Positions 32,405-41,136 of a DNA stretch of 64,000 bases are shown here, piece after piece (the stretch's first letter is position 1; the number at the start of each line of letters is the position of its first letter). The position numbers and the translations under genes were made by a program. The notes beneath the pieces were generated by a model, which ran no database searches, was not told the origin of the DNA, and saw only the letters and a list, made by a program, of their open reading frames with translations. This stretch comes from JACPVF01 sp964502095 (GTDB taxonomy: Bacteria > Chloroflexota > Anaerolineae > Anaerolineales > Villigracilaceae): contig CAZCUF010000015.1 in NCBI GenBank assembly GCA_964502095.1, forward strand, positions 1 through 64,000. The letters are read 5' to 3'.

Positions 32405-34716
32405 TGCAGGGTTTGCGCGTCCATATTACGGGCATTGTGCAGGGGGTTGGCTTTCGACCGTTTGTGTATGGATTGGCGGCGCGCTTTCAACTCAGAGGCT
32501 GGGTGCGAAACACCTCCGCCGGTGTGGATATTGAAGTGGACGGTGAAAGGGAGGATGTATTGGAGGCTTTCGTCAAAGCCTTGCGCGAGGAAGCTCCCCC
32601 GCTTTCGCACATTGACGAATTGACCGCTTCTTTCCGCCCTGTGAACGGCTTCCGTTCATTCGAGATCGTCCACTCTGAATCGATTCCCGCCGCCTTCCAG
32701 CCGATCTCGCCGGACGTTGCCGTTTGCGATGACTGCCTGCGTGAGCTCTTCGATCCAAGCGACCGCCGCTATCGGTATCCCTTTATTAATTGCACCAACT
32801 GCGGACCGCGCTTCACGATCATTAAAGATATTCCGTACGATCGCCCCAAGACGACCATGGCTCCTTTCGCCATGTGTCCCGATTGTGAGCGCGAATACAG
32901 CGATCCATTGAATAGAAGATTCCACGCACAGCCGGTCGCTTGCCCCGTTTGCGGCCCGAAGGTTTGGATTGAATTTCCAAACGATGAAGATGAAATCCAT
33001 AGCCAGCCGCGTGCATCAACGTTTCAGGCCGATGACGCAATTCAAGCAACGCGCAAATTATTGGCTGAGGGAAAAATCGCCGCCATCAAAGGACTCGGCG
33101 GTTTTCATCTTGCCTGCGATGCGACCAATTCGAAGTCGGTACGCGAGCTTCGCCGCCGCAAACTGCGCGTGGACAAACCTTTCGCGTTGATGATGCCCGA
33201 TCTTGAAATGATCGAAAAGCATTGCTTCGTCAATGACGCCGAGCGCGCATTGTTGACTTCCTCCGCGCGTCCCATTGTATTGTTGAAACGAAGGCCCGAA
33301 TCGAATATTGCCGAAGAAGCCGCGCCGAATCAGGATTGGGTGGGCGTGATGCTGCCGTACGCGCCGCTTCATTATCTGCTTTTGGAAAAAACGAAAGGAT
33401 TTCCCGAAGCGCTGGTGATGACCAGCGGCAATTTGAGCGAAGAACCCATTGCCATCCATAATGAAGAAGCGCGCCAAAGCTTATCCGCTTTGGCGGATGT
33501 GTTCCTGATGCACGACCGCGCGATTTACATTCGTTGCGACGATTCTGTGGTCCGCGTTTTTGAAAATGAAATTTATCCCATTCGCCGCTCGCGCGGATAC
33601 GCGCCGTTCCCGGTCAAACTGCCGTGGGAGGTTCCGCCGTTATTGGCGGCTGGCTCCGAACTAAAAAACACGTTTTGTATTACGCACAAAGATTACGCGT
33701 TTCTAAGCCATCATATCGGGGATATGGAAAACTATGAAACTTTGCAATCGTTCGAGCAGGGTGTGGAGCATTTCGAGCGGCTCTTTCGCGTGAAGCCGGA
33801 AGCGCTTGCGTATGATTTGCACCCGAATTATCTGGCGACTCGATACGCGCTCCAGCGCGCCGAACGCGAAAACATCCCATCCATTGGCGTTCAACATCAT
33901 CACGCGCATATCGCGTCCTGCATGGCCGAGCACGGATTGGACGGTTCGCATCCCGTAATCGGGCTTTCGTTCGACGGCACCGGTTATGGCACAGACGGCG
34001 CGATCTGGGGCGGGGAATTTTTGATCGCAGATTACCGGTCCTTTCAGCGGCCGTTCCATTTGGAATATTTTCCACTGCCCGGCGGCGATGCGGCCATTAA
34101 GAAACCGGCGCGTATCGCCTTGGCATTGTTGTGGAGTTTGGGCATGGAATGGAATGAAGCATTGGCGCCGATGATGGCATTCAAAGAAGAGGAGCGCGGC
34201 GTACTGCGCGCACAACTGGAGCAGAAAATCAATATGCCGATGACCTCCAGCATGGGACGTTTGTTCGACGCGGCCGCCGCATTGGCTGGCGTGAGAGGGC
34301 AGGTCAATTATGAAGGGCAGGCCGCGGTCGAATTCGAGGCGTTGGCGGATTCGGCTGAGGCGGGAATCTACTCATTTACATGGGAGCAGGGTCAGGTTCG
34401 GGTGAGAAGCGTGGTGGAGTCGTTGGTGCGGGATGTGCTGGAGGGAGTCCAGATTTCGAAGATTTCGGCGCGTTTTCATAACGGACTGGCGGAAGCGATC
34501 CGTATGATCGTTCGAGAAATGGGCCGCACATACGGGATTCGCGAGGTGGCTCTCTCCGGCGGAGTCTGGCAGAATATCACACTATTACGGCGAACTTCGT
34601 CACTATTGAGCAAAGACGGTTTTGAAGTATATATACATCGTCAGGTACCGACGAACGATGGCGGGCTTTCTTTGGGGCAGGCCGTCATTGCCGCGAGGCG
34701 GATGACAGGAGGTTGA
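32404..34716 (+). CDS. hypF: Carbamoyltransferase HypF
   Basis: 770 residues from ATG at 32404, within the TGATG overlap with hypB. It makes thiocarbamate on HypE for the cyanide ligands of the [NiFe] site. The acylphosphatase domain (1-90) has GIVQGVGFRPFVYGLA. Two zinc-finger units follow with CDDCLRELFD, CTNCGPR, CPDCEREY and CPVCGP. A YrdC-like domain (about 190-390) and a Kae1/TobZ-like carbamoyltransferase domain, with HHHAHIASCMAEHG for metal binding and SFDGTGYGTDG, complete it. All modules are intact. Confidence 0.96.
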   Translation: MQGLRVHITGIVQGVGFRPFVYGLAARFQLRGWVRNTSAGVDIEVDGEREDVLEAFVKALREEAPPLSHIDELTASFRPVNGFRSFEIVHSESIPAAFQPISPDVAVCDDCLRELFDPSDRRYRYPFINCTNCGPRFTIIKDIPYDRPKTTMAPFAMCPDCEREYSDPLNRRFHAQPVACPVCGPKVWIEFPNDEDEIHSQPRASTFQADDAIQATRKLLAEGKIAAIKGLGGFHLACDATNSKSVRELRRRKLRVDKPFALMMPDLEMIEKHCFVNDAERALLTSSARPIVLLKRRPESNIAEEAAPNQDWVGVMLPYAPLHYLLLEKTKGFPEALVMTSGNLSEEPIAIHNEEARQSLSALADVFLMHDRAIYIRCDDSVVRVFENEIYPIRRSRGYAPFPVKLPWEVPPLLAAGSELKNTFCITHKDYAFLSHHIGDMENYETLQSFEQGVEHFERLFRVKPEALAYDLHPNYLATRYALQRAERENIPSIGVQHHHAHIASCMAEHGLDGSHPVIGLSFDGTGYGTDGAIWGGEFLIADYRSFQRPFHLEYFPLPGGDAAIKKPARIALALLWSLGMEWNEALAPMMAFKEEERGVLRAQLEQKINMPMTSSMGRLFDAAAALAGVRGQVNYEGQAAVEFEALADSAEAGIYSFTWEQGQVRVRSVVESLVRDVLEGVQISKISARFHNGLAEAIRMIVREMGRTYGIREVALSGGVWQNITLLRRTSSLLSKDGFEVYIHRQVPTNDGGLSLGQAVIAARRMTGG

Positions 34717-34717
34717 G

Positions 34718-34975
34718 ATGTGTTTAGGGGTTCCGGGCAAAATCGTTGAAGTGTACGAGCAGGGCGGACTGCACATGGCGAAAGTGGATTTTGGCGGGAT
34801 TTTCCGCGAGGCTTGTTTGGCTTATGTGCCTGAAGCGCAGGCGGGCGATTATTGCGTAATTCACGTTGGGTTTGCCATCAGTCTGTTGGATGAAAGCGAG
34901 GCGTTGAAAACCCTCGATTTGCTTAAACAGGTTTCCAGTCTCGAGGAAGAATTGGGAACGGGCAGTGCGATATGA
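34718..34975 (+). CDS. hypC: Hydrogenase assembly chaperone HypC/HupF
   Basis: 85 residues, MCLGVPGKIVEVYEQG at the start: the Cys2 and following MCLGxPG are diagnostic, as Cys2 carries the Fe(CN)2CO unit with HypD. Lies one base after hypF; overlaps hypD by four bases. Confidence 0.96.
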   Translation: MCLGVPGKIVEVYEQGGLHMAKVDFGGIFREACLAYVPEAQAGDYCVIHVGFAISLLDESEALKTLDLLKQVSSLEEELGTGSAI

Positions 34976-36081
34976 AATACGTCAGCGAATATCGTGACGC
35001 GGACCTGATGCGCGGTGTGATCGAAGAAATCCGCCGCACTGTGACGCGCCCGTGGACTTTGATGGAAATCTGCGGCGGGCAGACGCATGCCATCGTTCGT
35101 CACGGGATCGATCAACTGCTTCCGCCTGAAATCGAATTGGTGCACGGCCCGGGCTGTCCCGTTTGCGTGACGCCGCTCGAATTGATCGACAAAGCCCTCG
35201 TCATCGCGGCGCGCCCGGATGTGATCTTCTGTTCCTACGGGGATATGTTACGCGTGCCCGGTTCTGGCCGCGACCTGTTTTCGGTCAAAGCCGGAGGCGG
35301 CGATGTGCGCGTGATGTATTCCCCGTTGGATGCAGTCAGGCTGGCTGAACAGAATCCCGATAAGCAGGTTGTCTTTTTCGCGATCGGTTTCGAAACGACC
35401 GCGCCGCCGAACGTGATGAGCGTATTGCAGGCGCAAAGACTCGGCCTGACGAATTATTCGATTTTGGTCTCGCATGTACGCGTGCCGCCTGCCATCGAAG
35501 CGATTCTGAACTCGCCGCAGAACCGCGTGCAGGGATTTCTGCTGGCAGGCCACGTCAATGCAGTGATGGGATATTGGGAATATCCGCGGTTGGCCGAACA
35601 ATTCAAAGTCCCGATGGTGGTGACGGGTTTCGAGCCGCTCGATCTGGTGCAGGGAATTTTGAAAACAGTTCAATTGCTGGAGACGGACAAAGTGGAGGTT
35701 GTCAACGCGTATTCACGCGCGGTGACGCTTGACGGAAACCGGCCTGCACAGCAGACGATCCAAAAAGCGTTCATGGAATGTGACCGCAAATGGCGCGGCA
35801 TCGGGACGATTCCCATGAGCGGTTGGTGTTTGCGCCCTGAGTTCGACGCGTTCAACGCCGAAAAGCGATTCGATGTAGGCGCCGTTACAGCGGAAGAGTC
35901 GCCGCTGTGTATTGCCGGCCAGATTTTGCAGGGGTTGAAGAAGCCGCACCACTGTCCCGCGTTCGGGACGGTTTGCACGCCGGAGAATCCGCTCGGCGCG
36001 ACGATGGTCTCATCCGAAGGCGCGTGCGCGGCGTATTATCGCTATGGCCGGGTCGAGATGAAGGATCAGGCCGCACGATGA
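34972..36081 (+). CDS. hypD: Hydrogenase iron-cofactor assembly protein HypD
   Basis: 369 residues. Conserved features: MEICGGQTHAIVRHGIDQLLP (about 36-56), VHGPGCPVCVTP with the active-site Cys pair, FCSYGDMLRVPGS, FFAIGFETTAP, and the four-cysteine [4Fe-4S] region near the C-terminus (C in ESPLCIAGQ, HHCPAFGTVCTPENPLGA, EGACAAYY). It is the scaffold where HypC-bound iron receives CN and CO ligands. Overlaps hypC and hypE by four bases each. Confidence 0.96.
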   Translation: MKYVSEYRDADLMRGVIEEIRRTVTRPWTLMEICGGQTHAIVRHGIDQLLPPEIELVHGPGCPVCVTPLELIDKALVIAARPDVIFCSYGDMLRVPGSGRDLFSVKAGGGDVRVMYSPLDAVRLAEQNPDKQVVFFAIGFETTAPPNVMSVLQAQRLGLTNYSILVSHVRVPPAIEAILNSPQNRVQGFLLAGHVNAVMGYWEYPRLAEQFKVPMVVTGFEPLDLVQGILKTVQLLETDKVEVVNAYSRAVTLDGNRPAQQTIQKAFMECDRKWRGIGTIPMSGWCLRPEFDAFNAEKRFDVGAVTAEESPLCIAGQILQGLKKPHHCPAFGTVCTPENPLGATMVSSEGACAAYYRYGRVEMKDQAAR

Positions 36082-37142
36082 ACGATAAATTAGTGAACAT
36101 CGCAGGCGCGGTCTGCGCGCCGCCCCTGTCTCACACGGAACAGATCGTGATGGGACACGGCGCGGGCGGACGCATGAGTCAGCAGTTGATCCAAAGAGCG
36201 TTTTTGCCCGCGTTTCAAAACCCCGCATTACAGGCCGGCGATGACGCGGCTCTCGTTGACTTGGGACTGCGCCAACAATTATCCATCAGCACCGATGCGC
36301 ATGTGGTCTGGCCGTTATTTTTTCCGGGCGGCGATATCGGTCGTCTGGCTGTGTGCGGCACAGTCAACGATGTAGCCATGTTGGGAGCCAGGCCCTTATA
36401 TCTAACTGTCAGTTTTATTTTGGAAGAAGGCCTGGAGATGAACACGCTTCAACGCGTGATCGCTTCGATGCAGTCCGCCGCGCAGGAAGCGGGCGTTCAA
36501 ATTGTGGCAGGCGATACGAAGGTTGTTCAAAAAGGCAAAGCCGACGGTTTGTATATCGCTACTGCAGGTATTGGCGTGATACGGCCCGGTGCAAATATCG
36601 GCGGCGCGCAAGCCAAAGCGGGCGATGCAATTATTTTGTCCGGCTCGATCGGCGATCATGGCATTGCGGTGTTGGGCGCGCGCGGCGAACTGGGATTTCA
36701 ATCTGAAGTTCAAAGCGATACGGCTCCGCTCAATCATTTGATCGAAGCGATGCTGAACGCCAGCGAAAATATTCACGTACTGCGCGATCCAACGCGCGGC
36801 GGATTGGCGACCACGTTGAATGAGATTGCGATTCAATCCGGGGTTGGGATTCGGCTGGATGAAAAATCGATTCCTGTCAGACCTGAAGTTGGCGCGGCTT
36901 GCGAGATGCTCGGATTCGATCCATTGTATATCGCCAACGAGGGCAAGCTGGTGTGCTTTGTCGCGCCTGAAGATGCAGACCGAGTTTTGAAAACCATGCG
37001 CGGTACAAAGTATGGGGAAGATGCAATTGTGATTGGCGAAGTCACTGCTGAACCGCCCGGACGCGTGTTACTTAAAACAGCATTCGGCACTGTGCGCGTG
37101 GTGGATATGCTGGCCGGGGAAATGCTCCCAAGAATCTGTTGA
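36078..37142 (+). CDS. hypE: Carbamoyl-dehydratase HypE
   Basis: 354 residues from ATG at 36078 (ATGA overlap with hypD); a longer open frame back to 35907 lies inside hypD and is rejected. It has MGHGAGGRMSQQLI, the PurM/AIR-synthase-like fold with CGTVNDVAMLGARPLYLT and ILRDPTRGG-type HVLRDPTRGGLATTLNE, and ends in PRIC, whose terminal Cys carries the thiocarbamate made by HypF and dehydrated to thiocyanate. The intact PRIC end argues the enzyme is working. Last gene of the hyp operon. Confidence 0.96.
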   Translation: MNDKLVNIAGAVCAPPLSHTEQIVMGHGAGGRMSQQLIQRAFLPAFQNPALQAGDDAALVDLGLRQQLSISTDAHVVWPLFFPGGDIGRLAVCGTVNDVAMLGARPLYLTVSFILEEGLEMNTLQRVIASMQSAAQEAGVQIVAGDTKVVQKGKADGLYIATAGIGVIRPGANIGGAQAKAGDAIILSGSIGDHGIAVLGARGELGFQSEVQSDTAPLNHLIEAMLNASENIHVLRDPTRGGLATTLNEIAIQSGVGIRLDEKSIPVRPEVGAACEMLGFDPLYIANEGKLVCFVAPEDADRVLKTMRGTKYGEDAIVIGEVTAEPPGRVLLKTAFGTVRVVDMLAGEMLPRIC

Positions 37143-37144
37143 TA

Positions 37145-37174
37145 AAAAAACCGCCAAAACCGGCGGCCTTTTTA
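37145..37174. terminator. Hairpin between convergent hypE and the class V aminotransferase
   Basis: CCGCC/GGCGG (37151-37155 with 37162-37166), loop AAAACC, A-run before and CCTTTTT after. Short stem, but flanked by A and T tracts on both sides. Confidence 0.7.
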
Positions 37175-38434
37175 CTACTTGCTGATTTTCTTCAAGATTT
37201 CCCCCAACCGATCCACTTCATTAAGCGTATTGTAATGGACCGCGCCGACGCGAATCATACCGCCTTTTCCTTCCAGTTCGAGCCGCTCTGTTACGCCGAG
37301 CGCGTAATAATTCCCATCCCAAACGTAGATTCCGTTTTGCGCCAATTGTTCGGCCACCCGGCGCGGCTTCTGTCCTTTCAGCGTGAATGAAAATGTGGGC
37401 ACGCGTTCTTCCAGCGAACGGACATCGCTCAAACCGTATAACGTCAGGCCGGGAATGGTCTCCAGCATGGCGAGCAATGCGCGGCTGAGTTCGAATTCAT
37501 AGGCGCGGATCACGCGCATGGCTTTCTTTAAACTCAACACGCGGCCAGTGAATTTTTTTCCGCTCAGGCCTTCCTCCTGCTCATCGCCGAATTGTTTCCC
37601 CAGCCATTCGAAGTATTCCAGCGCGCCGAGCACGCCCGCGATGCCTTCGTGGTTCTGCGTTCCGGTCTCGAATTTGCCCGGCAGGGAATTGGCGGCAGGC
37701 CGCACTTTATAAGCGAACAAATCTGCGAGCAATTTTTTCTTTCCGTATAGAATACCGGCGTGCGGGCCAAAAAACTTATACGCGGAAGAGACTAGAAAAT
37801 CGCAATTCAAAGCCTGCACGTCGATTGGGCCGTGCGGCGCGTATTGAACTGCGTCCACATAAACCAGCGCGCCCGCCTCGTGTGCCATCCCGATGATCTT
37901 TGAAATCGGATTAATGGTCCCCAATGAATTGGATGCATATCCAACCGCTACAAAACGCGGTTTTTGCTCCAGCGCGGCCTGCATTTCCTCCAGACTCAAA
38001 CGTCCATCTTCCGGGTTGAAGTCCACGCGGATCACTGTACAGCCGCGGTCCTCAGCCGCCAATACCCACGGCGTGACGTTGGCATCGTGATCGAGGCGCG
38101 TCACAACGATTTTGTCGCCCGCTTCCCAGGTCCGCGCAATGGAGCGGCTGATGTGCAAAGTAAGCGTGGTCATGTTGGCGCCGAAGATGATCTCTTCTGC
38201 GCTGGCCGCGTTGTAAAAATCCGCCATGGCCTGATGCGCCTCAGCCAGCATCTTGTCCGATTCGACGCTGGTCTGGAACGCGCCTTCATGGTTGGCGTTA
38301 TATTTCAGAAGATATTCGTTGATGCAGTCGAGCGATTGTTTGGCGATCTGTGTTCCGCCGGGGTTATCGAAGAAAATGGCCGATCGGTTTAACGCAGGGA
38401 ATTGACTGCGGATAATGGATAAATCAAGACTCAT
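37175..38434 (-). CDS. Class V aminotransferase (cysteine desulfurase-like, VC1184 type)
   Basis: 419 residues. PLP site: FFDNPGGTQ start region, Asp194 in VYVDAVQYAPHG and the Schiff-base Lys220 in SSAYKFFGPHAG. The protein has only three cysteines (37, 131, 211). None lies in the C-terminal loop where IscS/SufS carry the persulfide cysteine; that region reads VGAVHYNTLNE, with Tyr. So true cysteine desulfurase activity is doubtful; the sequence resembles the VC1184-like subgroup, with unknown substrate. Its start lacks a strong ribosome site. A terminator shared with hypE follows. Confidence 0.85.
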   Translation of the reverse strand: MSLDLSIIRSQFPALNRSAIFFDNPGGTQIAKQSLDCINEYLLKYNANHEGAFQTSVESDKMLAEAHQAMADFYNAASAEEIIFGANMTTLTLHISRSIARTWEAGDKIVVTRLDHDANVTPWVLAAEDRGCTVIRVDFNPEDGRLSLEEMQAALEQKPRFVAVGYASNSLGTINPISKIIGMAHEAGALVYVDAVQYAPHGPIDVQALNCDFLVSSAYKFFGPHAGILYGKKKLLADLFAYKVRPAANSLPGKFETGTQNHEGIAGVLGALEYFEWLGKQFGDEQEEGLSGKKFTGRVLSLKKAMRVIRAYEFELSRALLAMLETIPGLTLYGLSDVRSLEERVPTFSFTLKGQKPRRVAEQLAQNGIYVWDGNYYALGVTERLELEGKGGMIRVGAVHYNTLNEVDRLGEILKKISK

Positions 38435-38515
38435 GAGGGGGCTCCAAAAGATTCCAGAATGCTTTCAATTATAGCCTTTTGAAAAAAGAATGGAAGAAGA
38501 GCGGCGTCCAATTTA

Positions 38516-38560
38516 AATGGCAAGCGCCAGGGTGAGGGGGGCACCCTAGCGCTTGCCATT
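38516..38560. repeat. Long imperfect hairpin in the gap 38435-38639
   Basis: AATGGCAAGCGC pairs with GCGCTTGCCATT (38516-38527 with 38549-38560), and inside it AGGGTG pairs with CACCCT (38529-38534 with 38542-38547). Eighteen base pairs with one C/A mismatch. It has no U-tract on the minus strand; on the plus strand it is followed by CCGAATG. Could be a small mobile repeat or RNA structure. Together with the tRNA this accounts for the 38435-38740 gap; I see no protein gene there. Confidence 0.7.
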
Positions 38561-38639
38561 CCGAATGTTACTATAAGCCTTTTGTTATGGCAAGGATTTT
38601 AACGGATCGGTATCTAAGAATTTTCTAAGGTTCATTCAG

Positions 38640-38711
38640 TGCCCCGGGCCGGAATCGAACCAGCATTAGAGCCTTAGGAGTGCCCTGTTCTATCCATTGA
38701 ACTACCGGGGC
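38640..38711 (-). tRNA. tRNA-Arg (anticodon CCU)
   Basis: 72-base cloverleaf on the minus strand. Acceptor stem GCCCCGG/CCGGGGC, D-arm GTTC...GAAC, anticodon loop CTCCTAA with anticodon CCT (reads AGG), T-arm GCTGG-TTCGATT-CCGGC, discriminator A. The anticodon stem GGGCA/GGCTC has a G-U pair and one A/G mismatch next to the loop. CCA is not encoded. Confidence 0.93.
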
Positions 38712-38740
38712 GGCGAAAAAATTATAGCATATCGAATGCG

Positions 38741-41032
38741 CTAATCTTCCTTGGGCGGCGCGGCGGGGCCGTAATCCAAAACCTGCCGTACCTGTGTGGC
38801 GCCCTCGGGCGGCCCAACAATTCCCTGTTCTTCCATTTGATCCACGAGCCGCGCCGAACGCGTATAGCCGATTCTCAACCGCCTCTGCAACATGGATACC
38901 GAAGCGCGTCCCTCGCGGCGGACAATATCAATGGCTTCACTCAAAAGCGGATCGCCCTCCGTTTGTTTCTCCATACTCTCCCAAAGCGGTTGCTGTTTCA
39001 ACGGCACGCCGCTTGGAACTGACTCGGCAGGCGTACCTGCCACTGCATAGGGACTGGTCCCTCCGGTTTGCGCGCGCCAGTATTCCACCAGCTTTTGGAT
39101 CTCGCGATCGGAAACGAAGACGCCCTGCAAACGCGTCGGCGCGGGTGCATCGGGCGCCTGATATAACATGTCGCCGCGGCCCAGCAAGCGTTCCGCGCCC
39201 GGCTGATCGAGGATGACGCGGCTATCCACACCGGAAGCCACCGCGAAGGCAATGCGCGCTGGAAAATTGGCTTTGATCAAACCCGTGACCACATCCACCG
39301 ACGGGCGTTGGGTGGCGAGGATCATGTGAATGCCGGTGGCGCGCGCCAGTTGTGCGAGGCGCGTGATCGTTCGTTCGGTTTCGTCCGGCGCGATCATCAT
39401 CAGATCCGCCAATTCATCGATGATAATGATCAGGCTTGGGAGTTTCCTGCCGCCCTGTAATTGCATGCGCGTGTTGTAGTCCGTGACGTTGCGCGCGCCG
39501 ACTTTCGCAAACTCGTGATAACGTTTATCCATCTCGCGCGTCATCCATTGCAGTGCGCCGATCACGCGGTCCATTTCCACCACCACCGGGCCGAGCAAAT
39601 GCGGAACGCCGTTGTACCCCGTCAATTCCACACGCTTGGGGTCCACCAGCACCAGACGTAGATCATCCGGCGTGTTGTGCAACAGGAAGCAGGTGATGAT
39701 GGCATTGACGCACACGGATTTACCGGAGCCGGTAGTGCCTGCGATCAATAAATGCGGCATGTTTTCAAGGTTGGCAAGAATGGGATGGCCCGCCACATCC
39801 TGACCGAGCGCGAAACTCATGGATTTACGATTGTGCTGAAACGTTTCGCTCTCCACCACGCCGCGCAGAGAGACCAGCGCCATTTCATCGTTGGGCACTT
39901 CGATGCCCACGTAACTGTGACCAGGCACCGGCGCTTGAATGCGGATGCGCGGCGCGGCCAGCGCCAGCGCGAGATCGTCGGATAGCGAGGCGATCTTGCT
40001 GACGCGTACGCGCGTGCGCGCTCCGCCTCTGCCCTCGACGAAAAGCGGCTCCACGCCAAATTGTGTGACTGTCGGCCCGCGGCTGATTGCCACCACCTGC
40101 GCAGGCGCGCCGAAAGAAGCCAGTGTGTCTTCGATCAGGTGTGCGCGCTGTTGGATGAAATCTTCATTGATGGAGGGCGCACTGCTTTCATCGAGAATAT
40201 CGCTCACTTGCGGCAGAGTCCAATGAACGACTGTCGCCCCGCTCGTGGTAGTGACCATGGTGGGCACGGGCGGCACAGAAGATGCCGGGACGGAGGTTTG
40301 CGCGCTCGAAGCGAGGGGGGTGTATCCGTTTTGGGTTACGGCGGCAGTTTCCGGCGGGGTTTGAGGCGCAGTCTGTTGAACCGAGCCGCGCAATCGCGCG
40401 GTCAGCGGCCCAATCCAGCGGAAGAGTTCCTGCACGGTGATGTCGAGAGTCAGAATCAACGCGATCACCAGCCAGGCCAACAGCGCGATGACCGCGCCCG
40501 CACTGCCGAGGCTCAGCCACAAAATACGTTGAAATAAACTTCCCAGCGAGCCGCCGCCCGCGCCTGCCAGCGCGACAGATTGTGCGGTTTCGGGCGTGGC
40601 GGTCAGCGCGTGCAAAATGGTCAGAAGCCAGAGATAGAAAATAATACTGCCCACGGCACGTTCGAGGGAGAGCGGCGGGACGCGTTCGATCTTGCGGAAG
40701 ATCAGCCACAAACCGAAAATCAGCAGGCCGAGCGGAAGAATGTAAATGCCCCAGCCAAAGATCTGCTCGAGGAAAAAGATCGTCCCGCCGATCAATTCAC
40801 TGCGTGAGGTGGAAAGCAACCCCAGAAGAATCAAAAATCCGATGGCGGCCAGGATGATGCCGATCACATCCAGGCGGCGTTCCGGCGAGAGTTGATCCCA
40901 CCAGGAAAGCGCGGGCGGAGGCGCGGCTTGTTTACGTGTCGATGAACGCGCGCGCGGTGCCTTCGAGGGAAGCGCCTTCCCCTGCGGACGGGCGGTTTTC
41001 TTGAGGGGAGAATTCGGTTTCTTGAGGGGCAT
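38741..41032 (-). CDS. ftsK: DNA translocase FtsK/SpoIIIE
   Basis: Hexameric motor that pumps chromosomal DNA through the closing septum. 763 residues from ATG at 41032. An in-frame ATG at 41071 overlaps a TATAAT promoter box, so the inner start is preferred, though neither has a good ribosome site. N-terminal region is basic (1-40), then four or five membrane helices (about 50-190), a Pro/Thr/Ser-rich linker (about 205-270), the alpha/beta motor with Walker A GTTGSGKSV near residue 430 and Walker B LIIIIDELADLMM, and the C-terminal gamma winged helix (about 690-750, RREGRASVSMLQRRLRIGYTRSARLVDQMEEQGIVGPPEG) that reads KOPS sites. Confidence 0.95.
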   Translation of the reverse strand: MPLKKPNSPLKKTARPQGKALPSKAPRARSSTRKQAAPPPALSWWDQLSPERRLDVIGIILAAIGFLILLGLLSTSRSELIGGTIFFLEQIFGWGIYILPLGLLIFGLWLIFRKIERVPPLSLERAVGSIIFYLWLLTILHALTATPETAQSVALAGAGGGSLGSLFQRILWLSLGSAGAVIALLAWLVIALILTLDITVQELFRWIGPLTARLRGSVQQTAPQTPPETAAVTQNGYTPLASSAQTSVPASSVPPVPTMVTTTSGATVVHWTLPQVSDILDESSAPSINEDFIQQRAHLIEDTLASFGAPAQVVAISRGPTVTQFGVEPLFVEGRGGARTRVRVSKIASLSDDLALALAAPRIRIQAPVPGHSYVGIEVPNDEMALVSLRGVVESETFQHNRKSMSFALGQDVAGHPILANLENMPHLLIAGTTGSGKSVCVNAIITCFLLHNTPDDLRLVLVDPKRVELTGYNGVPHLLGPVVVEMDRVIGALQWMTREMDKRYHEFAKVGARNVTDYNTRMQLQGGRKLPSLIIIIDELADLMMIAPDETERTITRLAQLARATGIHMILATQRPSVDVVTGLIKANFPARIAFAVASGVDSRVILDQPGAERLLGRGDMLYQAPDAPAPTRLQGVFVSDREIQKLVEYWRAQTGGTSPYAVAGTPAESVPSGVPLKQQPLWESMEKQTEGDPLLSEAIDIVRREGRASVSMLQRRLRIGYTRSARLVDQMEEQGIVGPPEGATQVRQVLDYGPAAPPKED

Positions 41033-41069
41033 GGGATTCGAAGTGAACGACGCGCACTTGTTGCGAGTC

Positions 41070-41078
41070 ATTATAGCA
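41070..41078 (-). promoter_or_regulatory. Extended -10 promoter of ftsK
   Basis: On the minus strand TGC-TATAAT, a perfect extended -10. Expected start near 41062, giving a leader of about 30 bases before ATG at 41032. Confidence 0.5.
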
Positions 41079-41136
41079 CAAATGGTCTGTTATCCTTTAA
41101 GGTACAATTATTCGACCCTCTTTTAAGGATATTCAT

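Noticed and set aside
35907..36077. Longer HypE start inside hypD
   Set aside because: The conserved start and ATGA overlap are at 36078; the upstream part is a shifted frame of hypD.
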